Below are positions 33,830-46,240 of a stretch of 64,000 nt of DNA, piece by piece (position 1 is the first letter of the stretch; every line of letters starts with the position of its first letter). The position numbers and the translations under genes are program-made. Source of the DNA: Piscirickettsiaceae bacterium (lineage in GTDB: Bacteria > Pseudomonadota > Gammaproteobacteria > Nitrosococcales > Methylophagaceae); NCBI GenBank assembly GCA_013215825.1, contig JABSQN010000001.1, forward strand, positions 1-64,000, in the 5' to 3' direction. The notes below the pieces were generated by a model that saw only the letters and a program-made list of their open reading frames with translations, made no database searches and had not been told where the DNA came from.

Positions 33830-35722
33830 ATGAGTTATCAAGATCATTATGATGTCATTATTGTTGGCGGTGGGCATGCAGGCACAGAGGCGGCATTAGC
33901 ATCAGCACGTCAGGGTGTTAGAACTTTATTGCTGACACAAAACATTGAAACCTTAGGTCAAATGAGCTGCAATCCGGCAATTGGTGGCATAGGCAAAGGC
34001 CATTTGGTTAAAGAGGTGGATGCACTTGGCGGTATTATGGCTAAGGCAGCCGATCGGGGTGGTATTCAATTTCGTATTTTGAATGCCAGTAAAGGTCCTG
34101 CTGTTCGTGCTACGCGTGCTCAAGCCGATCGGGTGCGTTATAAAGCAGCGGTTCGGGGCTATTTAGAATCACAAGAAAACCTGTATTTATTCCAGCAAAC
34201 CGTTGATGATTTAATTGTTGAGAATGATCGTGTTGTCGGTGTGGAAACTCAGACAGGCTTACGTTTTTCTGCTAAATCGGTTGTATTAACGGTAGGCACA
34301 TTCCTTGGTGGTTTAATCCATATTGGAATGAAAAGTCATCAAGGTGGACGAGCAGGTGATCCCGCATCAATTTCGTTAGCACAACGATTACGGGCTTTGC
34401 CATTTAGAGTGGATCGCTTAAAAACAGGCACACCACCACGAATTGCCACCAATAGTATTGATTTTTCTGTGTTAGAAGAACAGCCAGGCGATACGCCAAC
34501 ACCAGTATTTTCGTTCTTAGGTAAGCGGTCTGATCATCCAGAACAAATATCGTGTTACATCACCCATACCAATGAAAAAACGCATGATGTGATCCGTAAC
34601 AATTTAGATCGATCACCGATGTATGCCGGTGAGATTGAAGGCATTGGCCCGCGTTATTGTCCATCGATTGAAGATAAAGTGGTACGCTTTGCCGATCGTA
34701 ATTCACATCAAATCTTCCTTGAACCAGAAGGCCTAAATTGCGGTGAAGTCTATCCCAATGGTATTTCAACCAGCCTGCCATTTGATGTGCAATATGACAT
34801 TGTTCGATCAATGAAAGGCTTGGAAAATGCACACATTACTCGTCCAGGTTATGCCATTGAATATGACTTCTTTGATCCACGTGATTTACAACCGTGGTTA
34901 GAAACCAAACATATGGCAGGCTTGTATTTTGCCGGGCAGATTAACGGTACAACAGGTTATGAAGAAGCGGCGGCACAAGGCCTAATCGCTGGTTTGAATG
35001 CCGGCTTGCACGCACGTGAAATGGCGCCATGGTTCCCGCGTCGTGATGAAGCTTATATTGGCGTAATGATTGATGATTTGATCACGTCTGGCACAAAAGA
35101 ACCTTATCGAATGTTTACTAGTCGGGCGGAATATCGCTTGTTATTGCGTGAAGATAATGCCGATTTACGTTTAACACCAAAGGGCCGTGAATTAGGGCTG
35201 GTGGATGATGAGCGATGGACATCATTTACGGCTAAAAGGGAAGCAATAGAAAAAGAAACCAAGCGTTTAGAAGCGTATAAGTTTAGCCCTCAAAAGGTCG
35301 ATCAAACCGTAGCAGAGCAGGTGTTAGGTGAGCCATTAAATAAGGTGAATACCGCTATTGAATTATTGCGCCGTCCAACGGTTGATTATGCAGGACTACT
35401 TAAATTAATGGGTGAGCAAACACAATTACCTCATGATGTGTCTGAACAAGTGGTTATTTCAACTAAATATGCCGGTTATATTACGCGTCAGAAGAGTGAA
35501 ATCGAGCGTTTACAACGACATGAAATGACCGTTTTACCTGACGATCTTGATTATAAAGATGTACGAGGATTATCCAATGAAGTCTGTGAAAAACTACAGC
35601 AAGCCAAACCGAACAGCTTAGGTCAAGCAGCAAGAATATCAGGCGTAACACCGGCGGCGATCTCATTATTATTGGTACATTTAAAGCGTAAAACGATGGC
35701 GAGTGAACAGTTAAATGATTAA
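33830..35722 (+). CDS. mnmG: tRNA U34 carboxymethylaminomethyl-modifying enzyme subunit MnmG (GidA)
   Basis: FAD-dependent tRNA wobble-uridine modification protein that works with MnmE; 630 aa, normal length. The Rossmann FAD motif [16 protein letters not shown] lies at 8-23. Family signatures [20 protein letters not shown] and [17 protein letters not shown] follow, and the C-terminal helical MnmE/tRNA-binding domain (about 545-625) is complete. It overlaps rsmG by 8 bp, the usual gene order near gammaproteobacterial origins. MnmE itself is not in the window. Confidence 0.98.
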   Translation: MSYQDHYDVIIVGGGHAGTEAALASARQGVRTLLLTQNIETLGQMSCNPAIGGIGKGHLVKEVDALGGIMAKAADRGGIQFRILNASKGPAVRATRAQADRVRYKAAVRGYLESQENLYLFQQTVDDLIVENDRVVGVETQTGLRFSAKSVVLTVGTFLGGLIHIGMKSHQGGRAGDPASISLAQRLRALPFRVDRLKTGTPPRIATNSIDFSVLEEQPGDTPTPVFSFLGKRSDHPEQISCYITHTNEKTHDVIRNNLDRSPMYAGEIEGIGPRYCPSIEDKVVRFADRNSHQIFLEPEGLNCGEVYPNGISTSLPFDVQYDIVRSMKGLENAHITRPGYAIEYDFFDPRDLQPWLETKHMAGLYFAGQINGTTGYEEAAAQGLIAGLNAGLHAREMAPWFPRRDEAYIGVMIDDLITSGTKEPYRMFTSRAEYRLLLREDNADLRLTPKGRELGLVDDERWTSFTAKREAIEKETKRLEAYKFSPQKVDQTVAEQVLGEPLNKVNTAIELLRRPTVDYAGLLKLMGEQTQLPHDVSEQVVISTKYAGYITRQKSEIERLQRHEMTVLPDDLDYKDVRGLSNEVCEKLQQAKPNSLGQAARISGVTPAAISLLLVHLKRKTMASEQLND

Positions 35723-36347
35723 AAAGTTTCAAGAAAAAATTCAACAAGGTAGTGATGCCTTAGGTTTATCTTTAAGTGATGAACAATGTGAAAAGTTAGC
35801 TTCTTATATCGGACTGTTGGATAAGTGGAATAAAGTATATAACCTAACCTCGGTACGAGACCCAGAAGAAATGATCAGCCGTCATTTATTGGATAGTTTA
35901 GCGATCTTGCCGTATTTAACGGGTGATACTTTGCTTGATGTCGGTTCTGGTGGTGGTTTGCCAGGCATTCCTATTGCTATTGTTAAGCCTGAACTGGCAG
36001 TTACTTTATTAGATAGTAATTCTAAGAAAACGCGATTTTTACAACAAGCGAAAGCAGAACTGGCATTAGATAATGTCACGGTTGTCCATGCTCGTATTGA
36101 GCAGGCTGATTTACCGTTATTTTCGATAGTAACGGCCCGTGCATTTTCAACCATTCAGGATATTATTGAGCTGGCGGGGAGGCATTGCGATGATGCAGGC
36201 TATTTATTGTTGATGAAAGGTATATTCCCACAACAAGAGTTGGATGATGTTACGGGTGAATATGAAGTGCAAGATGTTGTATCATTAACCATTCCTGATT
36301 GTGATGGTCAGCGACATATTGTACGAATCGTTAAGAATAAAGGCTAA
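35715..36347 (+). CDS. rsmG: 16S rRNA (guanine-527-N7)-methyltransferase RsmG (GidB)
   Basis: SAM-dependent methyltransferase, 210 aa. The SAM site reads [15 protein letters not shown], followed by [16 protein letters not shown], both typical of RsmG. The N-terminal helix bundle has [18 protein letters not shown]. The gene starts 8 bp inside mnmG, so the two are translationally coupled, and ends 5 bp before parA. Confidence 0.97.
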   Translation: MIKKFQEKIQQGSDALGLSLSDEQCEKLASYIGLLDKWNKVYNLTSVRDPEEMISRHLLDSLAILPYLTGDTLLDVGSGGGLPGIPIAIVKPELAVTLLDSNSKKTRFLQQAKAELALDNVTVVHARIEQADLPLFSIVTARAFSTIQDIIELAGRHCDDAGYLLLMKGIFPQQELDDVTGEYEVQDVVSLTIPDCDGQRHIVRIVKNKG

Positions 36348-36352
36348 GTTAA

Positions 36353-37117
36353 ATGGGTAATATTTTTGCAGTGACAAATCAAAAAGGCGGCGTGGGTAAA
36401 ACCACAACTACCGTTAATTTGGCGGCATCACTGGCTGAAAGCGGTAAAAAAGTATTATTGATTGATTTAGACCCTCAAGGCAATGCAAGTACCGGTTGTG
36501 GCGTTGATAAGGCGACAATTGAGATAAGTAGTTATGACGTTATTATGGCAAAAGCAAAGGCAGCAGATGCTATTGTGAGGCCGGAAGGTGCAACATTTGA
36601 TGTTATGCCAACCAACTCAGACTTAACTGCGGCCGAGGTGGAATTGCTAGATGTTAACTTACGTGAGCATCGATTACGTCTTGCGCTGGAGTCTAGTCGA
36701 GAGAAATATGACTATATCTTTATTGATTGTCCGCCATCATTGAGTATGTTGACGATTAATGCGTTAGTGGCAGCCAAAGGCGTTGTGATTCCAATTCAAT
36801 GCGAATATTATGCTTTGGAAGGTTTGTCGTCATTATTAAAAACAATTGAACGTATTAAGCAGCGAACCAACCCAGCTTTAGAAGTAACGGGCTTGCTACG
36901 AACGATGTTTGATGCCCGAAATAACTTGGCGAATCAAGTATCACGACAATTAATTACTCATTTTGAGAAAAAAGTATTTCATTCGATTATTCCTCGAAAT
37001 GTAAGATTGGCAGAAGCGCCTAGCCACGGCATTCCAGTAATAAATTACGATCGATCTTCACGAGGTTCAATTGCGTATATGGCATTGGCAAGTGAATTTA
37101 TGCGTCGTGAGAAATAA
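36353..37117 (+). CDS. parA: Chromosome-partitioning ATPase ParA (Soj)
   Basis: Deviant Walker-type ATPase of 254 aa for origin segregation. P-loop with the signature lysine: NQKGGVGKTTTTVNLAASLA (9-28). Walker A' is VLLIDLDPQGNAS and the switch is DYIFIDCPPSL. The chromosomal Soj type lacks the N-terminal HTH of plasmid ParA proteins. It lies between rsmG and parB. No parS site (TGTTTCACGTGAAACA) was found by eye in the nearby sequence. Confidence 0.97.
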   Translation: MGNIFAVTNQKGGVGKTTTTVNLAASLAESGKKVLLIDLDPQGNASTGCGVDKATIEISSYDVIMAKAKAADAIVRPEGATFDVMPTNSDLTAAEVELLDVNLREHRLRLALESSREKYDYIFIDCPPSLSMLTINALVAAKGVVIPIQCEYYALEGLSSLLKTIERIKQRTNPALEVTGLLRTMFDARNNLANQVSRQLITHFEKKVFHSIIPRNVRLAEAPSHGIPVINYDRSSRGSIAYMALASEFMRREK

Positions 37118-37133
37118 TTAAGTAGGGACTGAG

Positions 37134-37991
37134 ATGACAAGTAAGAAAAGAGGTCTAGGCAGAGGATTGGATGCATTGCTGGCAGATATTCAGCATGATG
37201 ATGTGAACCTGGATGATAGCTTGCAACATTTTCCTTTGGATATGATGCAGCCGGGAAAATATCAGCCTCGAATAGATATGTCAGAAGACTCTTTAGATGA
37301 ATTGGCCGATTCGATACGGGTGCAAGGGCTTGTGCAGCCGATTGTTGTTCGTCCTGTTGACGGTGGTCGCTATGAGATTATTGCGGGAGAACGCCGCTGG
37401 CGGGCATCAAAAATAGCGGGTTTAGAGACAATACCGGTATTGGTGCGAGATGTATCTGATCGCAGTGCCATTGCAATGTCATTGATTGAAAACATTCAGC
37501 GTGAAAATTTAAACCCGATGGAAGAGGCCAATGCCTTACATCGTCTACGTGAAGAGTTTTCTATGACTCATCAAGAAGCGGCAGATGCTGTAGGCCGTTC
37601 TCGAGCGGCTGTCTCTAATTTATTACGCTTGCGTAATTTGAACGATGGTGTGAAACGTTTGGTAGAAAATGGCGATCTTGAAATGGGTCATGCTCGAGCT
37701 TTGTTGGCTTTAGAGGGTGGTATGCAATCTGAAGCCGCTAAGAATATTGTTGAAAAAGGCATGTCGGTGCGTGAAACAGAGCAATTAATTCGACGTTTAT
37801 TAAAGCCAGCTAAAGAAAAAGAATTGCCCTCGGATGCTTTATTAGACGAGTTAGATAAAATTGAAACGCTAATTAGCTCGAAGATAAGTAGCAAGTTTTC
37901 CCTTAAGCATACCGCTGAGGGCAAAGGGAAACTGGTTATTGATTACAGTAATATGGATGATTTAAAAGCATTGATTACTAAGTTTAAATAA
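37134..37991 (+). CDS. parB: Chromosome-partitioning CTPase/DNA-binding protein ParB (Spo0J)
   Basis: ParB of 285 aa. N-terminal RGLGRGLDALL, then the CTP-binding ParB/Srx domain with GERRWRASKIAG and the ENIQRENLNPMEEA box, a central helix-turn-helix (MTHQEAADAVGRSRAAVSN) and a C-terminal dimerisation domain (about 240-285). It binds parS and loads SMC (family knowledge). Sixteen bases follow parA. The stop overlaps the start of the next gene as TAATG, an unusual coupling to an unknown membrane protein. Confidence 0.97.
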   Translation: MTSKKRGLGRGLDALLADIQHDDVNLDDSLQHFPLDMMQPGKYQPRIDMSEDSLDELADSIRVQGLVQPIVVRPVDGGRYEIIAGERRWRASKIAGLETIPVLVRDVSDRSAIAMSLIENIQRENLNPMEEANALHRLREEFSMTHQEAADAVGRSRAAVSNLLRLRNLNDGVKRLVENGDLEMGHARALLALEGGMQSEAAKNIVEKGMSVRETEQLIRRLLKPAKEKELPSDALLDELDKIETLISSKISSKFSLKHTAEGKGKLVIDYSNMDDLKALITKFK

Positions 37992-39004
37992 TGTCGACTA
38001 TGTATAGTGATGAAGAGTTAGCGTCTGCAGTAAATGTAGGTGTTATGACGGAAGAGACCGCCACTGCATTTCGAGAGCACGTGGCATCAGTTCGTAATGT
38101 TCCTGCCGTTGATGAGGAACACTTTCAATTAATAACCGGTTTTAATGATATTTTTGTTGTTATTGCCAGTTTGTTATTGCTTGCATCTGTGTCATGGATC
38201 GGTAGTTCGATATCCCCTGCGACAGGTGCATTTTTACAGGTGATAACCGCATGGGGATTGGCTGAATACTTTACTCGACAACGTCGCATGGCCTTGCCGT
38301 CAATTGTCTTGCTATTATCGTTTGTTATTGGAGTGTTTATCACTGGCCTTGCATTGTTAGCCAGTTTCAGCATGAGTGATGATTTAATGAAAGGCGTCCT
38401 TGGTCTTGTTACCGCATTCGCCGCATGGTTACACTGGCAGCGCTTTAAAGTGCCAATCACCATTGCTGCTGGCGTGGGGATATTGGTTGCGGCCCTTATG
38501 TTTTTGCTGTTTTGGTTTGTTCCTGAGAGCAGAACCTATATTCGACCAATAATGTTTGTGACAGGAATTTTAGTATTTTTATTTGCAATGCGTTGGGATT
38601 CGTCAGACACCAAGCGACAAACAGGACGTTCCGATGTCGCTTTTTGGTTGCACCTTATTGCCGCACCATTAATTGTTCACCCCATTTTTTCTGCATTGAT
38701 GACGTCTAATGATGAGGTGAGTGTATTTTCAGCGCTTATTGTCGCAGCGTTATATTTAATGATTGCACTTGTTTCTATTTCAATAGATCGTCGGGCACTT
38801 ATGGTATCGGCTCTGGCTTATGTATTGTATGCATTTAACAGTATACTTGAGCTGTACGGAGTTGTGAGCCTTGGTTTTGCCTTTACAGCATTTGCCATCG
38901 GTTCAGGGTTGTTGCTGCTGTCCGCCTTTTGGCATCGTTGCCGACAAGCGATTATTGTTCATTATCCTGATTTTATTCGTGCACGATTACCCGCTCTACG
39001 ATAA
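37991..39004 (+). CDS. Unrecognised polytopic membrane protein between parB and atpI
   Basis: 337 aa, about ten membrane helices after a soluble N-terminal part (1-45, acidic, MTEETATAFREHVASV). The overall look is like DUF2157/DUF4401-type predicted membrane proteins, whose role is unknown; I am not certain of that family. The ATG shares a TAATG overlap with the parB stop, so it is read with parAB. It ends 91 bp before atpI, and the atp promoter lies in that gap. No catalytic motif was seen. Confidence 0.75.
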   Translation: MSTMYSDEELASAVNVGVMTEETATAFREHVASVRNVPAVDEEHFQLITGFNDIFVVIASLLLLASVSWIGSSISPATGAFLQVITAWGLAEYFTRQRRMALPSIVLLLSFVIGVFITGLALLASFSMSDDLMKGVLGLVTAFAAWLHWQRFKVPITIAAGVGILVAALMFLLFWFVPESRTYIRPIMFVTGILVFLFAMRWDSSDTKRQTGRSDVAFWLHLIAAPLIVHPIFSALMTSNDEVSVFSALIVAALYLMIALVSISIDRRALMVSALAYVLYAFNSILELYGVVSLGFAFTAFAIGSGLLLLSAFWHRCRQAIIVHYPDFIRARLPALR

Positions 39005-39020
39005 GTATTCGATAATTTCA

Positions 39021-39050
39021 TTGACCAAGGAACTGCTTGTTCTATATAAT
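39021..39050 (+). promoter_or_regulatory. Sigma70 promoter of the atp operon
   Basis: TTGACC at 39021-39026 and a perfect TATAAT at 39045-39050, with an 18-bp spacer. Start near 39057 gives about 38 nt before atpI. Confidence 0.75.
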
Positions 39051-39094
39051 GTCGCGTTTTGCTAGATAGCGAATAAAAATCCAGTGAGATCAGG

Positions 39095-39469
39095 ATGGAC
39101 AGCAGAATACGGGTTCAACCTATTAATCAGCTTTTAAAAAAACAGCTGGTGTTATTGGGGATAATAGTTTTAACTGTCCTTTGGTGGCAGGGTGCAAGTG
39201 AAGCAGTAGCCAGTTTGTATGGTGGCAGCATCGCAGTTATAAACACCCTATTACAAAGGTGGCATTTGATTGGTGCAGCAACACAAGCCAAGTCGGATGC
39301 TGGAATGAATTTACGCAAAGCGTATCGTTGTATTATTGAGCGATGGATAGTAACTGTCGTCATGTTTGTTGTTGGATTTGCAGTGTTAAAGTTTTTACCA
39401 CTGCCCTTAATGACAGGCTTTATCATAATACAGTTTGCTTTATTATTTGGACATAAGAGTAGGGCTTAA
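39095..39469 (+). CDS. atpI: ATP synthase accessory protein AtpI
   Basis: 124-aa membrane protein with four hydrophobic segments, first gene of the atp operon. AtpI helps assemble the c-ring and may aid magnesium uptake (family knowledge). The sequence is poorly conserved, as is normal for AtpI: the call rests on ATP-synt_I-like features (ASLYGGSIAVINTLLQRWHL) and on position 7 bp before atpB. ATG at 39095 with a CAGGA site. Confidence 0.88.
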   Translation: MDSRIRVQPINQLLKKQLVLLGIIVLTVLWWQGASEAVASLYGGSIAVINTLLQRWHLIGAATQAKSDAGMNLRKAYRCIIERWIVTVVMFVVGFAVLKFLPLPLMTGFIIIQFALLFGHKSRA

Positions 39470-39473
39470 CTAA

Positions 39474-40346
<873 letters not shown>

Positions 40347-40360
40347 AATTTTTATTTTAA

Positions 40361-40615
<255 letters not shown>

Positions 40616-40668
40616 GAATAGATCGTTTTAGTTTACGACTATTTTTTTGAAACCTAAGAGGTACAAAC

Positions 40669-41139
40669 ATGAATCTTAATGCAACCATTATTGGACAGAT
40701 GATAGCTTTTGCTATCTTTGTCGCATTTTGCATGAAGTATGTCTGGCCACCAATCATGGCTGCACTAGAAGAACGTACGAAGAAAATTGCGGACGGTCTT
40801 GCAGCAGCAGAACGTGGTAGACACGAGCAAGAGTTAGCTGAAAAACGCGCAAAACAAGTTATTCATGCAGCGAAAGAGCAAGCGAACGAAATTATTTCGC
40901 AAGCGCAACGTCGTGGTAATGAAATTGTTGATGAGTCGAAAGATTCAGCACGTGTTGAAGGTGACCGTATTTTAGTGTCTGCAAAAGCAGAGATTGAACA
41001 AGAAGCAAATCGTGCAAAAGATGAGCTTCGGTTACAAGTAGGCAGCATTGCAATAGCGGGCGCGGCAAAAATTCTTGACCGTGAAATTGATACGAAAGCA
41101 CATACCGATTTGTTAGATGAATTGGTAAGTCAGATCTAG
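40669..41139 (+). CDS. atpF: ATP synthase subunit b (AtpF)
   Basis: Peripheral-stalk subunit, 156 aa, the same length as E. coli b. One N-terminal membrane helix (about 5-25) opens MNLNATIIGQMIAFAIFVAF, followed by a long charged coiled coil (about 30-140, rich in A, E, K and R) that dimerises and meets delta. Standard place between atpE and atpH. Confidence 0.98.
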   Translation: MNLNATIIGQMIAFAIFVAFCMKYVWPPIMAALEERTKKIADGLAAAERGRHEQELAEKRAKQVIHAAKEQANEIISQAQRRGNEIVDESKDSARVEGDRILVSAKAEIEQEANRAKDELRLQVGSIAIAGAAKILDREIDTKAHTDLLDELVSQI

Positions 41140-41151
41140 AGGCAATTTAGA

Positions 41152-41685
41152 ATGGCTGAAGCAATTACTATCGCCCGACCTTATGCAAATGCAGTGTTTT
41201 CAATTGCTAATGAAAAAGGCGAGTTGAAAACATGGTCTGACTTACTTGCGGTATTCGCGCAATGTGTAGCAGATCCAAAAATGCAGTCCATAATTTCAAG
41301 CCCAGCAGTGAGTGATGAGCAGGTTATTACTTTGATAGCGGATATTGCAGGTGAGTTAATGAGCGTTGATGCTCGTAGCACATTGGCATTATTGGCTGAA
41401 AATAACCGTTTACAATTGTTAGGTGATATTGCTGTAATTTTTGAAGAGTTACGAGCAGAAGCAGAACAAGTGATCACCGCTGATGTAACAACAGCGCAAA
41501 AATTAACAGTAGCTCAAACGGAAAGCATTTCTGACGCGTTGAAAAAACGTTTAGGACGTGATGTAACGTTGAATACCACTGTTGATGAAAGCTTGTTAGG
41601 CGGCGCAATTATTCGAGCAGGAGATCTGGTTATTGATGGATCTGCCTTGGGAAAACTGAACAGACTGGCCAACGCTATTACTTAG
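41152..41685 (+). CDS. atpH: ATP synthase subunit delta (AtpH)
   Basis: OSCP/delta subunit, 177 aa, which joins the peripheral stalk to the F1 head. N-terminal [20 protein letters not shown] and the C-terminal signature [22 protein letters not shown] are both family marks. It lies 12 bp after atpF and 25 bp before atpA. Confidence 0.98.
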   Translation: MAEAITIARPYANAVFSIANEKGELKTWSDLLAVFAQCVADPKMQSIISSPAVSDEQVITLIADIAGELMSVDARSTLALLAENNRLQLLGDIAVIFEELRAEAEQVITADVTTAQKLTVAQTESISDALKKRLGRDVTLNTTVDESLLGGAIIRAGDLVIDGSALGKLNRLANAIT

Positions 41686-41710
41686 CAGCCGGTTTATAGA
41701 GGAAACAAAG

Positions 41711-43252
41711 ATGCAACTGAATTCAGCAGAAATCAGTGACCTAATCAAAAAGCGTATTGAGAGCTTTGATGGGGCAACTGAAGCACGAACAGAAGGTACT
41801 GTTGTCGGTGTAACCGATGGTATCGTGCGTATTCATGGTTTGGCAGATGTTATGGCAGGGGAGATGCTAGAGTTCCCAGGTAATACATTTGGTATGGCTT
41901 TGAACTTAGAACGTGACTCTGTCGGTGCTGTAGTATTAGGCCCATATCAACATATCACTGAAGGTGATAGTGTTAAGTGTACTGGCCGTATCTTAGAAGT
42001 GCCGGTTGGTGAAGCGCTTCTAGGTCGTGTTGTTGACGCTTTAGGTCAACCAATCGATGGTAAAGGCGAGATTAAAGCGTCAGGTACAGCACCTATCGAA
42101 AAAGTCGCTCCAGGCGTAATTGATCGTCAATCAGTTGATGAGCCTCTTCAAACAGGTTTGAAATCTGTTGATGCGATGATTCCAATTGGCCGTGGTCAAC
42201 GTGAGTTAATCATCGGTGATAGACAAACAGGTAAAACTGCCATTGCTATTGATGCAATCATCAACCAAAAAGGTACAGGCGTTAAATGTATCTATGTTGC
42301 GATTGGTCAAAAAGCATCTTCTATTGCCAACGTTGTTCGTAAACTAGAAGAGCATGGCGCATTAGAATACACAACAATTGTTGCAGCTTCTGCATCAGAT
42401 ACTGCGGCATTACAATTCATTGCACCTTATGCAGGTTGTTCAATGGGTGAGTATTACCGTGATAAGGGTGAAGACGCATTAATTGTTTATGATGATTTGA
42501 CCAAACAAGCTTGGGCTTACCGTCAAGTATCATTATTGTTACGTCGACCACCGGGTCGTGAAGCATATCCAGGTGACGTTTTCTACATTCACTCTCGTTT
42601 ATTAGAGCGTGCATCACGTGTAAGTGTTGACTATGTAGAAAAAATGACAGACGGTAAAGTGAAAGGTAAAACAGGTTCGTTAACTGCATTGCCAATCATC
42701 GAAACACAAGCCGGTGACGTATCTGCATTCGTACCAACTAACGTAATTTCGATTACAGATGGTCAGATCTTTTTAGAAACTGATTTGTTTAACGCGGGTA
42801 TTCGTCCTGCGATTAATGCGGGTTTATCAGTGTCACGTGTAGGTGGTGCTGCTCAAACTAAGATTATTAAGAAGTTGGGTGGTGGTACTCGTCTTGATTT
42901 AGCTCAGTATCGTGAATTAGCAGCGTTTGCTCAGTTTGCATCTGATTTAGATGAAGCAACACGTAACCAAATTCAACGTGGCCAACGCGTGACTGAATTA
43001 ATGAAGCAAGCACAATATCAGCCGTTATCAATTGCTGAAATGGCTGTGTCATTATTCGCGGCGAATGAAGGTTTTATTGATGATGTTGACGTTGAGAAAG
43101 TAGGTTCTTTCGAAGCGGCATTATTGTCTTATATGAAATCTAATGAGTCTGCATTGATGGACAAAATTAATTCAACAGGTGGTTTTGATAAAGATATTTC
43201 AGGTGCAATTACATCTGCGATTGAATCTTTCAAAACAACTGGCAGTTGGTAA
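41711..43252 (+). CDS. atpA: ATP synthase subunit alpha (AtpA)
   Basis: Non-catalytic nucleotide-binding F1 subunit, 513 aa as in E. coli. P-loop [15 protein letters not shown] near 169-183. The alpha-type arginine finger lies in the [11 protein letters not shown]-like segment (here [13 protein letters not shown]). N-terminal beta-barrel opens [16 protein letters not shown]. No irregularity. Confidence 0.99.
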   Translation: MQLNSAEISDLIKKRIESFDGATEARTEGTVVGVTDGIVRIHGLADVMAGEMLEFPGNTFGMALNLERDSVGAVVLGPYQHITEGDSVKCTGRILEVPVGEALLGRVVDALGQPIDGKGEIKASGTAPIEKVAPGVIDRQSVDEPLQTGLKSVDAMIPIGRGQRELIIGDRQTGKTAIAIDAIINQKGTGVKCIYVAIGQKASSIANVVRKLEEHGALEYTTIVAASASDTAALQFIAPYAGCSMGEYYRDKGEDALIVYDDLTKQAWAYRQVSLLLRRPPGREAYPGDVFYIHSRLLERASRVSVDYVEKMTDGKVKGKTGSLTALPIIETQAGDVSAFVPTNVISITDGQIFLETDLFNAGIRPAINAGLSVSRVGGAAQTKIIKKLGGGTRLDLAQYRELAAFAQFASDLDEATRNQIQRGQRVTELMKQAQYQPLSIAEMAVSLFAANEGFIDDVDVEKVGSFEAALLSYMKSNESALMDKINSTGGFDKDISGAITSAIESFKTTGSW

Positions 43253-43266
43253 TCGGAGCGTAAGCA

Positions 43267-44133
43267 ATGGCTAGCGGCAAAGAGATACGGACTCAGATAG
43301 CAAGCATCAAAAACACGCAAAAGATCACGCGTGCAATGGAGATGGTTGCTGCGAGTAAAATGCGTAAGGCTCAAGAGCGCATGGCGGCAACGCGTCCTTA
43401 CTCAGATAAAATCCATAATGTAATAAAGCATTTGGCTTTTGCACATCCTGAATACAAACATGTGTATTTACAAGATCGTGTTGAAGAAAAACGTGTTGGT
43501 TACATTATCGTTTCATCTGATCGTGGATTATGTGGTGGCTTGAACAATAACTTGTTTAAATCAGTATTAGGCGAAATAGCTGAAAAAACTCAAAAAGGTT
43601 TAGAAGTTGATGTCTGTACTATCGGTCAAAAAGCGGCAACGTTTTTTGCTCGACTCCCAGTAAATCATGTAGGGCAAGCTGTACAGTTAGGTGATGCACC
43701 TCATCCGCATGAATTAGTGGGTGCGGTGAAAATCATGCTAGATGCCTTTGAAAGTGGTCAAATTGATAGTTTGTACCTTGTGTTTAATGAGTTTGTGAAC
43801 ACCATGACTCAGAAAAACAAGACTATGAAGTTGTTGCCAGCTTCACCAGAAGAGCCAGATGAAGAGTTAACTCATCACTGGGATTATATCTATGAGCCTG
43901 ATGCAAAAGATGTATTAGATCACTTGTTAGTGAGATATATTGAATCGATAGTCTATCAAGGTGTTGTTGAAAATATTGCCTGTGAACAAGCGTCGCGTAT
44001 GGTTGCAATGAAAAGCGCATCCGATAATGCGGGTGACCTTATTGATGACTTGCAATTGGTTTACAACAAAGCGCGCCAAGCGGCTATCACACAAGAGATA
44101 TCCGAGATTGTTGCCGGCGCAGCTGCGGTATAA
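43267..44133 (+). CDS. atpG: ATP synthase subunit gamma (AtpG)
   Basis: Central rotor shaft, 288 aa. The N-terminal helix [20 protein letters not shown] and C-terminal helix [20 protein letters not shown] form the coiled coil. The Rossmann-like body carries [16 protein letters not shown]. Position between atpA and atpD is standard. Confidence 0.99.
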   Translation: MASGKEIRTQIASIKNTQKITRAMEMVAASKMRKAQERMAATRPYSDKIHNVIKHLAFAHPEYKHVYLQDRVEEKRVGYIIVSSDRGLCGGLNNNLFKSVLGEIAEKTQKGLEVDVCTIGQKAATFFARLPVNHVGQAVQLGDAPHPHELVGAVKIMLDAFESGQIDSLYLVFNEFVNTMTQKNKTMKLLPASPEEPDEELTHHWDYIYEPDAKDVLDHLLVRYIESIVYQGVVENIACEQASRMVAMKSASDNAGDLIDDLQLVYNKARQAAITQEISEIVAGAAAV

Positions 44134-44148
44134 CGTAAATAAAATTAG

Positions 44149-45561
<1,413 letters not shown>

Positions 45562-45579
45562 GCTTTCGGGAGAAATGTT

Positions 45580-46002
45580 ATGGCGATGACTATACATGTT
45601 GATATCGTAAGTGCTGAAAAGGAAATATTTTCAGGTGCTTGTGAAGCGGTTTTTGCTTCTGCAATAATGGGTGAGTTGGGTATATATCCTCGACACACAC
45701 CATTATTAACTCGCTTAAAACCGGGTGAAATTCGCGTATTAGTGAATGGTAAAGAAGAGCAATTCTACGTGTCAGGCGGCATGCTTGAGGTTCAACCTCA
45801 TGTTGTTACTGTATTAGCGGATACTGCAATGCGTGCTGATGATGTTGATGAAGCAGCGGCATTAGCGGCAAAAGAAGATGCAGAACGTACATTGAAAGAT
45901 ACAGATGCAAAAGTGGACTATGCAGAAGCCCAAGCAAAATTGGCTGAAGCATTGGCTCAATTGCGAACTGTTGATCGTATGCGTAAAGGTCAAGGCCACT
46001 AA
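45580..46002 (+). CDS. atpC: ATP synthase subunit epsilon (AtpC)
   Basis: Regulatory F1 subunit, 140 aa. N-terminal beta-sandwich (MTIHVDIVSAEKEIFSGACE, GELGIYPRHTPLLTRLKPG) and a C-terminal two-helix arm (about 90-138) that can inhibit ATP hydrolysis. Last gene of the operon; a terminator follows after 27 bp. Confidence 0.98.
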   Translation: MAMTIHVDIVSAEKEIFSGACEAVFASAIMGELGIYPRHTPLLTRLKPGEIRVLVNGKEEQFYVSGGMLEVQPHVVTVLADTAMRADDVDEAAALAAKEDAERTLKDTDAKVDYAEAQAKLAEALAQLRTVDRMRKGQGH

Positions 46003-46029
46003 TTAGGTTTTGCCAAACGTTAAAATTGA

Positions 46030-46058
46030 AAGGCTGTCTTAATGACAGCCTTTTTTTT
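46030..46058 (+). terminator. Rho-independent terminator of the atp operon
   Basis: AAGGCTGTC (46030-46038) pairs with GACAGCCTT (46044-46052) around a 5-nt loop, then a run of T to 46058. Confidence 0.95.
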
Positions 46059-46108
46059 GCCTATTATTTGTTAGAATGTCTTAAAAAAGTAATCTGGAAT
46101 ATAAATAT

Positions 46109-46187
46109 CGTCATTCTCGCGTAGTCAGGAATCCAACAATAATTGTGATTTGTTATTCTCATGGATCCCGCCCACGCCAAGAGGACG
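46109..46187. repeat. Degenerate dispersed palindromic repeat (GTCATTC..GGAATCCA class)
   Basis: CGTCATTCTCGCGTAGTCAGGAATCCA-like sequence at 46109-46135 faces an imperfect inverted partner at 46162-46187 (TGGATCCCGCC...GAGGACG). It resembles the widespread proteobacterial GTCATTCCCGCG...GGGAATCCA repeats. It lies between the atp terminator and glmU; the glmU promoter is not evident within it. Confidence 0.55.
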
Positions 46188-46240
46188 GAATAAAATTCTA
46201 CAGATTATTACGTTTTAAACAGAATTTGGAAGAGTATTTT

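Noticed and set aside
46145-46240. 32-codon N-terminal extension of GlmU
   Set aside because: It runs through a dispersed repeat and is unlike GlmU; the ATG at 46241 has a ribosome site and the canonical start.
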